Of a stretch of 64,000 nt of DNA, positions 15,500 through 23,075 are shown piece by piece (position 1 is the first letter of the stretch; every line of letters begins with the position of its first letter). The DNA is from Solibacter sp039934035 (GTDB lineage: Bacteria; Acidobacteriota; Terriglobia; Bryobacterales; Bryobacteraceae). The notes under the pieces are model-generated. The model was not told the origin of the DNA, ran no database searches, and was given only the letters and a program-made list of their open reading frames with translations. Where the stretch lies: contig JBDTMZ010000156.1 of NCBI GenBank assembly GCA_039934035.1, positions 62,001 through 126,000 of the forward strand. The letters run 5' to 3'. Both the position numbers and the translations under genes were made by a program.

Positions 15500-18124
15500 G
15501 TGGTCATGAGAGAATTACCAGTAGTGGCAAGAACCGACGAAAAGACTCCCCGGCAGAAAATGAAGTTGCGGGTTCCACGGGGCAGCGGCCTGACGCGCAT
15601 CCTGCTGGGGCCCACCGGGCGCATCTTTATCATCCTCTTCTCGGTGCTGGTGATCGCCGGACTGGGCACGTTCACGTATTTCTATGCCCGCTACGCGCGC
15701 ATCATCGATGAACGCCTGCGGGCCGGGGTGTTTGCCAACTCCGCCAAGATTTTCGCCGCGCCCGAATCGGTCGCGGTGGGCGATGTCCTGACCCCCACCG
15801 ATGTCGCCATGCAGTTGCGCCGCTCCGGATATACCGAAACGCGCAGCAATCCGGTGGGCTACTACCAGCTTCACTCCGATTCCATCGAGATTTTCCCGCA
15901 GACCGATTCCTACTTCGATCAGGAGCCCGGCCTCATCCGTTTCGTCAAGGGCAAGATCTCGCAGATCACCTCGCTGCAGGACAATACGGCGCGCAACCAG
16001 TATCAGCTGGAGCCGCAGCTGATTCAGGCGATCAGCAGCGTGCGCGAGAAGCGGCGCATGGTGAAGTTCCACGACCTTCCCAAGGTGATTGTCGGAGCGG
16101 TGACTTCGATCGAGGACAAGCGCTTCTTCCAGCATGCCGGGTTCGACCCCATACGCATTCTCAAAGCCGTCTATGTGGACGTGAAAGAGGGGCGGAAAGA
16201 CCAGGGCGCGTCCACCCTCAGCATGCAGACCGCGCGCATGTTCTTCCTGAACCAGGACAAGAACTGGAAGCGCAAAGCGGCCGAATTCATCATCACCCTG
16301 CAACTGGAACAGAAGCTGTCCAAAGAGGACATTTTCGAATACTACGCCAACCAGGTGGATCTCGGCATGCGCGGCACGTTCCACATCGTGGGGCTCGCCC
16401 AGGCGTCGGAAGCCTACCTGGGAAAAGACGTGGGCTCGGTCACCCTGCCGGAAGCGGCGGAGTTGGCCGGCATGATCCAGCGCCCCGGCTATTTCGACCC
16501 CTTCCGCCATCCCGAGCGGCTGGTGGAACGGCGCAACATCGTGCTTCAGTTGATGCGCCAGAACGGGGTGATCACCGACCGCGAATACGCGCTTGCCATC
16601 GAGGCGCCGCTCACCGTCAACAAGACGGGCTCCACCAGTGTGGAAGCGCCCTACTTCATCGACATGGTGAACGACAAACTGCAGAGCATGTACCAGGATA
16701 CGGAGCTGCAGTCGAACGCCTTCCGCATCTATACGACGGTGGATATGCGGCTACAGCGCGCCGCCGTGGAAGCGGTGCGGGCGGGCATGGCGAGTGTCGA
16801 CGAACAGGTTAAGAAACAGCGCCGTTTCAAGGGACAGACGCCGCCCACGCCGCAGGTTGCGCTGGTCGCGATCGATCCGCATACCGGCGAGGTGAAGGCG
16901 CTGGTGGGCGGGCGCAATTACGGGCTGAGCCAGTTGAATCATTCGCAGCGGCAGCGGCAGCCCGGGTCGATCTTCAAGCCGTTCGTTTACGCTGCCGCGC
17001 TGGATACGGCGGTGGAGGGCGGCGCGCACGTTTTCACCGCGTCCACCACGGTGGTGGACGAGCCCACCACGTTCTACTATGACAACCAGCCGCCTTACGA
17101 GCCCAGCAACTTCGATAAGAAATTCATGGGCACCGTCACGCTGCGCACGGCTCTGGCTCATTCGCTGAATGTGGCCACCGTGAAGGTGGGGCAGATGGTG
17201 GGCTTCGATAAAGTGGTGGACATGGCCAACCGCGCCGGCATGAATTACAAGATTCATCCGACGCCGGCGGTGGCGCTGGGCGCCTATGAGATCACGCCGC
17301 TGGAAGCCGCGGGGGCGTACACCATCTTCGCCAATCACGGCGACTACCTGAAGCCGAGTTTTCTGTCCATGGTGCGCTCGCAGGACGGCAAGGTGGTGTT
17401 CAAGAACAAGGTGGAAGAGAAACAGGTGGTGGATCCGCGGATCGCGTTCCTCACCACCAGCCTGATGGAAGAAGTGCTGCGCACGGGCACCGCGGCGGGC
17501 GTGCGCGCCAAGTTCAATCTCAAATTCCCCGCCGCGGGCAAGACCGGCACCTCGCATGACGGCTGGTTCGCCGGTTACACGAGTGAACTTTTGTGCGTGG
17601 TCTGGGTGGGTTTCGACGATAACCGCGAATTGAACCTCGAGGGTGCCCATTCGGCCGCGCCCATCTGGGCGGAATTCATGAAGCGGGCCCTGGAATATCG
17701 CGAATATCGTGACGTGAAGCCATTTAACGCTCCCGAGGGCATTACTTCCATCACCATCTGCTCCGATTCCGGAATGCCGGCGTCGGGCGCCTGTCCGCGT
17801 CCCCGTTCGGAGAGTTACGTTGCAGGTACTGAGCCGGTTGGAGTTTGCCCGCTCCACGGGGGGAGAGGCGGTGTAACCACGGTCTCCGGGTGGGATACTT
17901 CACCGCCCGCGGCCACACCGGCCGCGACTTCGCGCAGCGGAATGCCGACCGTGACCGGGTCCGGCGGCGATGGCCAGGTGACCGAACCGGCCGCGAGCCG
18001 CGCCGCCCGGCAGGCGGCGGGCCAGCCACCGCCTGCCACCGATCCCCAGGCAGCGCAAAAGGAAGATAACAAAAAGGGAGAGTCGAAGGGCATACTCCAG
18101 CGTCTGTTGCGTGTGTTTAAATAA
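15500..18124 (+). CDS. bifunctional penicillin-binding protein 1 (PBP1B-like, with UB2H domain)
   Basis: 874 residues from GTG 15500 (ATG 15506 is an equal alternative). One transmembrane helix lies at about 45-68 after a basic N-terminus. A UB2H-type domain follows (about 85-150: KIFAAPESVAVGD, LRRSGYTET). The glycosyltransferase domain shows SIEDKRFFQHAGFD (catalytic Glu near 205), QGASTLSMQTARM and KLSKEDIFEYYANQVDLG. The transpeptidase domain shows SIFK (near 489), SLN and KTGTS (near 681). It polymerises and cross-links peptidoglycan in the periplasm. The tail is a Pro/Ala/Gly-rich low-complexity stretch. UB2H in E. coli binds the lipoprotein activator LpoB; no obvious LpoB is seen nearby. 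Confidence 0.93.
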   Translation: MVMRELPVVARTDEKTPRQKMKLRVPRGSGLTRILLGPTGRIFIILFSVLVIAGLGTFTYFYARYARIIDERLRAGVFANSAKIFAAPESVAVGDVLTPTDVAMQLRRSGYTETRSNPVGYYQLHSDSIEIFPQTDSYFDQEPGLIRFVKGKISQITSLQDNTARNQYQLEPQLIQAISSVREKRRMVKFHDLPKVIVGAVTSIEDKRFFQHAGFDPIRILKAVYVDVKEGRKDQGASTLSMQTARMFFLNQDKNWKRKAAEFIITLQLEQKLSKEDIFEYYANQVDLGMRGTFHIVGLAQASEAYLGKDVGSVTLPEAAELAGMIQRPGYFDPFRHPERLVERRNIVLQLMRQNGVITDREYALAIEAPLTVNKTGSTSVEAPYFIDMVNDKLQSMYQDTELQSNAFRIYTTVDMRLQRAAVEAVRAGMASVDEQVKKQRRFKGQTPPTPQVALVAIDPHTGEVKALVGGRNYGLSQLNHSQRQRQPGSIFKPFVYAAALDTAVEGGAHVFTASTTVVDEPTTFYYDNQPPYEPSNFDKKFMGTVTLRTALAHSLNVATVKVGQMVGFDKVVDMANRAGMNYKIHPTPAVALGAYEITPLEAAGAYTIFANHGDYLKPSFLSMVRSQDGKVVFKNKVEEKQVVDPRIAFLTTSLMEEVLRTGTAAGVRAKFNLKFPAAGKTGTSHDGWFAGYTSELLCVVWVGFDDNRELNLEGAHSAAPIWAEFMKRALEYREYRDVKPFNAPEGITSITICSDSGMPASGACPRPRSESYVAGTEPVGVCPLHGGRGGVTTVSGWDTSPPAATPAATSRSGMPTVTGSGGDGQVTEPAASRAARQAAGQPPPATDPQAAQKEDNKKGESKGILQRLLRVFK

Positions 18125-18140
18125 CAGTCAAGGGGGCCAT

Positions 18141-18941
18141 ATGGCTAACCGACATTGGTCCATTATGCTGCTCGCGTTCCTAAGCGTCGCGCTTGGGTAC
18201 GCGCAGAAAGATTTAACTATTTCCGGAACCATCATTCCTAACGCGATGCTCGAAGGCACGCATGCCCCGCAGGCCGAAGCGCCAAGGCCCGTGCTGAGCC
18301 CGGAAAGCCGTGGCGATATCCTCATGGCTCGCAAAATGTACCGTGAGGCCATCGAGGCGTTCCAGGAAGGTTCGCCCAAGGATGCGGTGCTGCGCAACAA
18401 GACCGGCATCGCCTTCCACCAGATGATGCAATTGAACAGCGCCAAGAAAAACTACGAGCAGGCAATCAAGCTGAATCCGAAGTATTCTGAAGCTGTCAAT
18501 AACCTGGGCACGGTGTATTACGCAGGCAAGAGCTACCGCCGAGCCATTTCGCAGTACAAGAAGGCCATCAAGCTGGCGCCCAATTCGGCGTCGATTCACA
18601 GTAATCTGGGCACCGCGTATTTCGCCCGCAACCAACTGGAGCTGGCGTCGGAGGAATTCCGCACGGCCATGCGCTTAGACCCGAACGTGTTCGAGCATCA
18701 TAGCGCGTACGGGGTGATGCTGCAGGAACGCAGCGTGCAGGAAAAGGCGAAGTTCCACTACGGTCTGGCGGTGCTTTATGCGCAGGATGGCCGCAGCGAA
18801 CTGGCCTTGCAGTATCTGCGCAAAGCGCTGGAAGAAGGCTACAAGGAACGCAAGAAGCTGCCCGAAGATCCGGCGTTCGCTTCGCTGCGCGAATTGCCGG
18901 AGTTCCAACTACTGCTAACCCTGGAACCGCGTGTCCTGTAG
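18141..18941 (+). CDS. exported TPR-repeat protein
   Basis: 266 residues from ATG 18141, with AAGGGGG at 18130-18136 as RBS. Signal peptide MANRHWSIMLLAFLSVALGYAQ. Four to five tetratricopeptide repeats occupy residues about 65-230 (for example AVNNLGTVYYAGKSYRRA, IHSNLGTAYFARNQLELA). Its 3' end overlaps the next gene by 11 bases. It follows the PBP gene after 16 bases, so it may belong to the same transcript; an envelope scaffold role is inference. Confidence 0.85.
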   Translation: MANRHWSIMLLAFLSVALGYAQKDLTISGTIIPNAMLEGTHAPQAEAPRPVLSPESRGDILMARKMYREAIEAFQEGSPKDAVLRNKTGIAFHQMMQLNSAKKNYEQAIKLNPKYSEAVNNLGTVYYAGKSYRRAISQYKKAIKLAPNSASIHSNLGTAYFARNQLELASEEFRTAMRLDPNVFEHHSAYGVMLQERSVQEKAKFHYGLAVLYAQDGRSELALQYLRKALEEGYKERKKLPEDPAFASLRELPEFQLLLTLEPRVL

Positions 18942-20898
18942 TCCCTCCCGGTGGGACGTTACGAGTTGCGCGGCCCTCCTTACGGTGGGGCTCGCGGTGC
19001 TGAGTTCCGGCTGCATTCGTCAGCCTACAGGCGGCGCCATCGCCCCGGACCGCCTGGCCATCGTTCGCTTCGAAAATTTGAGTAGCGACGATAGCTTGAC
19101 CTGGCAGGGGCGTGCCATGTCCGAAGTGGTGGCGACCTGTCTGTCCGGTGCGGGCAACCCCAAGGTGATCTCCTCCGCCGGGATACACTTGATGGACCGG
19201 CTGCTCGGTGTGCGGTCGTTTCTGGCGCCCGGCATTTCTTCGGAAAGCAATCAGGCGCTGGCCGCCGGAGCGACGCAGCTTGCCTACGGCAATTACACGG
19301 TTCGCAACGGGCGGCTGGAAGTGGATCTGACCATCGAGGACGCGCGTACGATGAAGGTGTTGCGCACGGCGCGAGTCACGGTGGCGGCGGGCGACGTGTT
19401 GGGCGCGGCGACGCAACTGGCGCGCACCATTTCGAGCAAGGCGGGCGCCTACAGCACGCGCAGCCCGCAGGCGCTGGAAGCGTACACCAAAGCGCTGGAG
19501 GCGAGCGATCCGGCGGTGATCGAGATTGCGGCCGGTGCGGCCATTGCCGCGGACCCCAGTTTTGTCGCGCCCTACCGCCTGAAGGCGCAGCTCAAGATAC
19601 AGCGGCAGGATCGCGCGGGCGCCGCGGCGGAGCTGGAACAGGCGTTGGCACGCGCCGGCGCGCTTCCCGAACTCGACCGCACCCGTCTGGAACTGGAGAT
19701 CGCGGAGCTGAGCGGCAACACGGAAGCGCGTCTCGGCGCGCTGAACAAGCTGGTCAAACTGGATGGCGGCGATGTCAACGTGTGGCGCAGCCTGGGCGAT
19801 TCGCTGATGAATCGCCACGATTTCAAACAGGCGCAGCAGGCCTACCAGCGGGCCTCCGAGCTCGAACCAGACGATGTTGGGCTGCTGAACTCCACCGGCT
19901 ATGCCGCGGGGCAGGCGGGCGATTTCGATGTGGCGCTGGCGGCGCTCAAGCGCTATGGGGAACTGCGTCCCAAAGAGGCCAACCCGCACGATTCCACGGG
20001 CGACGTGCAGATGGTGGCAGGGCGTCTCAGCGAGGCGGAGGCATCGTACCTGGAAGCGGCCCGCAAGGATCCCAATTTCCAGAATCATGGACCGCTGATC
20101 AAGGCCGCGCTGGCGCACCTGTTGACCGGGGATGTTAATGGCGCCAATGCGCTGGCCGATCGTTATCTGGCGGCGCAGGCGGCGTCGAAAGACCTGGTGG
20201 TGGAATACCGGCGCGCGCAGTGGACGTGGATCTCAGGGCGGCGGAAAGCGGCGGCGCAGCAGATGGGCGCGTTCGCGCTGGCCAATGAAGGCGGGCCGCT
20301 GCGCGAAGTGGCGTCGCGGGCCTATTCCGAACTGGCCATCTGGAGTTTGATGTTCGGGGATCGCACGGGCGCTGCGAGTCTCGCACAGAAGGCGCTTTCG
20401 CTGGCGGGTGCGAGTTCGGCGGGCAACGCTTTGGTGGCGCGGTTTCTGACACTGCCTCCGGCGAGTTCGTCGGAATGGGCGGTGCGGGCCGAGCAGCAAT
20501 TCCCGGGTGCGCAGCAGACGGCGATCAAGAACTTCTCGCTGGCCTACGCGCTGCTGCTCAATCAGGAGTTCCAACCCGCCTTGCTGCTGTTGCGGCAGAT
20601 GTGGGAGAACGGTACGCCGACGGCCGACGAAGGGCTGCCGGTGATGCTCGCCTGGTGTTACCTGGAGACGGGCAGGGTGAAGGAAGCGTCGGCGCTGCTG
20701 CGGGGCAATCCGGTGCCGTCGTCCAATGGACTCACGCCCTATACCGCGTTCTACATTCCGCGGTTGTTGTACCTCCGGGGCGTTCTGGCGGAGAAGGAAG
20801 GCCGCGCGAGCGATGCGCGGGATGCTTACCAGAAATTCCTGACCCTCTCCGGTCCGGACCCGCTGATGTGGGGCGAAGAGAAGAAAGCGCGCCAATAG
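18931..20898 (+). CDS. lipoprotein with FlgO/TolB-like N-domain and TPR repeats
   Basis: 655 residues from GTG 18931. A lipobox LSSGC near residue 27 predicts lipid anchoring. Residues 40-170 resemble the FlgO/TolB-like domain (RLAIVRFENLSSDDSLTWQGRA; GATQLAYGNYTVRNG; VDLTIEDARTMKV) that is common before TPR arrays in acidobacterial proteins. The rest is a TPR-rich superhelix. It overlaps the upstream TPR gene, consistent with a co-translated pair. Binding partners are not known. Confidence 0.82.
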   Translation: MSCSPSRWDVTSCAALLTVGLAVLSSGCIRQPTGGAIAPDRLAIVRFENLSSDDSLTWQGRAMSEVVATCLSGAGNPKVISSAGIHLMDRLLGVRSFLAPGISSESNQALAAGATQLAYGNYTVRNGRLEVDLTIEDARTMKVLRTARVTVAAGDVLGAATQLARTISSKAGAYSTRSPQALEAYTKALEASDPAVIEIAAGAAIAADPSFVAPYRLKAQLKIQRQDRAGAAAELEQALARAGALPELDRTRLELEIAELSGNTEARLGALNKLVKLDGGDVNVWRSLGDSLMNRHDFKQAQQAYQRASELEPDDVGLLNSTGYAAGQAGDFDVALAALKRYGELRPKEANPHDSTGDVQMVAGRLSEAEASYLEAARKDPNFQNHGPLIKAALAHLLTGDVNGANALADRYLAAQAASKDLVVEYRRAQWTWISGRRKAAAQQMGAFALANEGGPLREVASRAYSELAIWSLMFGDRTGAASLAQKALSLAGASSAGNALVARFLTLPPASSSEWAVRAEQQFPGAQQTAIKNFSLAYALLLNQEFQPALLLLRQMWENGTPTADEGLPVMLAWCYLETGRVKEASALLRGNPVPSSNGLTPYTAFYIPRLLYLRGVLAEKEGRASDARDAYQKFLTLSGPDPLMWGEEKKARQ

Positions 20899-20899
20899 C

Positions 20900-21493
20900 A
20901 TGAAAAAGGTTCCTACCAAAGACGGCCGGCTGCTCCGGCTGATGAAGATCTGCAAGGCGCTGCCCGAAGGCAGGTATGAGATGCACGCGCAGCACGCCAC
21001 GTTTCTGGTGCGCGACAGCGTGTTCGCCTACTATTTGAATAATCATCACGGCGACGGCATTATCGGCGTGGCGTGCAAGGTGCTGCCCGGCGATAACGAA
21101 GCGCTGATCAAGGCGCATCCGGAGCGGTATTACATGCCGGCGTATGTGGGCACGCGCGGCTGGGTGGCGGTGCGGCTGGATGTTGGCAAGCTCGATTGGG
21201 AAGAAGTGGCGGAGCTTGCGGTGACCAGTTACAAACTGGTGGCTCCGAACCGGCTGGCGATTCAGGCGAAGCTCGACGTGGTGAAGGCGGTGGCGGCCAG
21301 GAGTAAGATTGCGGCGCCTCCCGAGGTTGTAGCGCCTCGTAAGAATGCGGGTCCGCGTAAGAATGCGGGGCCTCGTAAGAATGTAGCGCCTCGTAGGGAT
21401 GCAGGTCCGCGTAGCGAGGCGGCTCCGCGCAAGGAAGCGACTCCTCGCAAGAGGGGGAGTCCTCCCCCTCGCGCGAAACGGCCGCCTGCTTGA
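20900..21493 (+). CDS. MmcQ/YjbR-like protein with repetitive basic C-terminal tail
   Basis: 197 residues. The first 130 match the MmcQ/YjbR double-wing fold (MKICKALPEGRYEMHAQHA; FAYYLNN; WVAVRLD; SYKLVAP). The remaining residues form a tail of repeated APRKN/GPRKN/GPR units, about 40% Arg/Lys/Pro, encoded by a near-perfect DNA repeat at 21330-21440. YjbR proteins are thought to bind DNA or nucleotides; the tail resembles histone-like or RNA-chaperone tails. One base separates its ATG from the preceding stop codon. The tail length probably varies between strains because of the repeat. Confidence 0.82.
   Translation: MKKVPTKDGRLLRLMKICKALPEGRYEMHAQHATFLVRDSVFAYYLNNHHGDGIIGVACKVLPGDNEALIKAHPERYYMPAYVGTRGWVAVRLDVGKLDWEEVAELAVTSYKLVAPNRLAIQAKLDVVKAVAARSKIAAPPEVVAPRKNAGPRKNAGPRKNVAPRRDAGPRSEAAPRKEATPRKRGSPPPRAKRPPA
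21330..21440. repeat. in-frame tandem repeat encoding a Pro-Arg-Lys tail
   Basis: Variants of an 18-base unit (CCTCGTAAGAATGCGGGT-like) recur about five times, with the best copies at about 21336, 21354 and 21372. Each unit adds six residues of the type PRKNAG to the YjbR-like protein, keeping the frame. Confidence 0.7.
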
Positions 21494-21540
21494 GAGGCTC
21501 CGCTATTTAGCTGGCGATCCGCGGAGGTTCCAACGAATTT

Positions 21541-21634
21541 ATGGGCCGCCGATGAACGCCGATGAACGCCGATGAACAAGAATTCTTATTTGCGTTTTCT
21601 TATCTGCGTTTATCGGCGTTCATCGGCGGCCCAT
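21541..21634. repeat. 94-base intergenic palindrome between convergent genes
   Basis: Perfect 23-bp inverted arms at 21541-21563 and 21612-21634 surround a loop holding a further GATGAACGCC copy and an A/T-rich core. GATGAACGCC occurs in tandem at 21551 and 21561, with a third, diverging copy at 21571. It lies between the stop of the YjbR-like gene (21493) and that of the converging aldo/keto reductase (21661). It could act as a bidirectional terminator; similar GGCCGCCGATGAACGCC elements are, to my knowledge, dispersed in several soil bacteria. Confidence 0.8.
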
Positions 21635-21660
21635 TGTTTTTGCATCGCTCAGCAATGTCA

Positions 21661-22641
21661 CTAGGAATGGCCCAGGATGGCGTGCGGGCGGTAGGGTTCG
21701 CTTAGCGCCTTCAATTCGTCGGTGTCCAACTTCAAATTGAGTGCGGCGAGTGCGTCGTCGAGGTGACGCATTTTGCTGGCGCCGACGATGGGGGCCGTGA
21801 TGCCCGGTTGCTGCATCACCCAGGCTAGCGCGACCTGGGCGTTGGGCACGCCGCGCTGCTGCGCGATCTTCGTGACCTGGTCCACGACCGCGAAGTCGGA
21901 ATCCTGGAAGTACATGCGGTGCGCGTAGTCGTCGGTGCGGGCGCGCGTGGTGTCGCCGAAATCCTGTGGGCGCCGATTGCCGGCCAGAAAGCCGCGGGCC
22001 AGCGGACTCCACGGAATGACTGCCACGCCTTCTTCGCGGCATAGCGGCAGCATCTCACGCTCTTCTTCGCGATACACCAGGTTGTAGTGATTTTGCATGC
22101 TGACGAAGCGGGCGCTGCCCGCGGCATCGCTGACGGCCAGCATTTTGGCGAACTGGTAGGCGAACATGCTGGAGGCTCCGATGTAGAGCGCCTTGCCAGC
22201 GCGCACGACGTCTTCGAGCGCCCGCATGGTCTCTTCGATGGGCGTGGTGGGGTCGAAACGGTGGATCTGGTAAAGATCGACGTAGTCCGTGCCGAGGCGC
22301 TTCAGGCTGGCGTCGATGGCGTGATGAATGTGCTTGCGCGAGAGGCCGCGCTGATTGGGATCCTGGCCCATCGCCTGATAGACTTTGGTGGCGATCACCA
22401 GACGGTCTCGTGGCGCAAGGTCTTTCAGCGCCTGTCCGGTGACTTCTTCGCTGGCTCCGTCGGAGTACATGTCGGCGGTGTCGAAGAAGTTGATGCCGGC
22501 CTCCCAGGCACGGCGATAGAAAGGACGGCTCTCCTGCTCGTCCAATACCCAATCGCGCCATTTGCTGGTCCCGTAGGTCATGCATCCGAGGCAGAGGCGC
22601 GAAACCTTCAGGCCGGACGATCCCAAGCGAACATATTCCAT
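21661..22641 (-). CDS. aldo/keto reductase
   Basis: 326 residues from ATG 22639-22641 (MEYVRLGSSGLKVSRLCLGCMTYG, the usual family opening). AKR features: FFDTADMYSDGASEE (catalytic Asp/Tyr), ATKVY (Lys), YVDLYQIHRFDP (His), the barrel strand QNHYNLVYR, WSPLARGFLAG, and the C-terminal NADPH-binding IVGASKMRHLDDAL. It reduces carbonyls with NADPH in the cytoplasm; substrate unknown. A longer in-frame N-terminus to 22719 is possible but unconserved. Stands alone, convergent with the YjbR gene across the palindrome. Confidence 0.92.
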   Translation of the reverse strand: MEYVRLGSSGLKVSRLCLGCMTYGTSKWRDWVLDEQESRPFYRRAWEAGINFFDTADMYSDGASEEVTGQALKDLAPRDRLVIATKVYQAMGQDPNQRGLSRKHIHHAIDASLKRLGTDYVDLYQIHRFDPTTPIEETMRALEDVVRAGKALYIGASSMFAYQFAKMLAVSDAAGSARFVSMQNHYNLVYREEEREMLPLCREEGVAVIPWSPLARGFLAGNRRPQDFGDTTRARTDDYAHRMYFQDSDFAVVDQVTKIAQQRGVPNAQVALAWVMQQPGITAPIVGASKMRHLDDALAALNLKLDTDELKALSEPYRPHAILGHS

Positions 22642-23075
22642 TCCTCTTGGATACCATGCCAGAGGCGGCCGGTGAGACGCGGCCGGCTTCCGGCGGACAC
22701 GTGAGGGGTGAATTTTCAAAGAACTTGTCTTGCTAAATGGTGCCCCGGGTGAGCCGGGACAGCAAAAGGAATCGATCCCTTTTTCCTTCTCTAAGGAAGG
22801 ATACAGCTGCCGCTGTTGGCCGCCTATTCGACGCTTAAACTATGGGCTCGGGATTATCGAAGGCCCCCTCGAGGTGTGTGGGCTCCCGCATAGAGTACCG
22901 GACGGGTTGCTTCTCGGCGAACGAGCAACTCTTTTCACTTACAGAAATAGCATCCACGCGCACGGCTTTCTGAGGCAGTTACGCGCAAGCTATTGATTTC
23001 ATGACGAAGAAAAATGTGAGTTTGACTTACAACCGGGAGATCGCGGCCGAAGACGACCTATTCTCCACGGCGCAC
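22642..23075. other. 434-base intergenic region with no supported gene
   Basis: The region lies upstream of the aldo/keto reductase and downstream of the GH35-like gene. It contains a small CCCGG/CCGGG hairpin near 22744-22758 and a CTTCTCTAAGGAAG palindrome near 22787-22800. An 88-codon open frame at 22730-22996 has no RBS and no recognisable protein pattern. I see no tRNA or known riboswitch. The aldo/keto reductase promoter is presumably here. Confidence 0.4.

Noticed and set aside
22730..22996. 88-codon plus-strand frame in the intergenic gap
   Set aside because: No RBS, no recognisable protein features, and atypical composition; reported only as part of the intergenic region.
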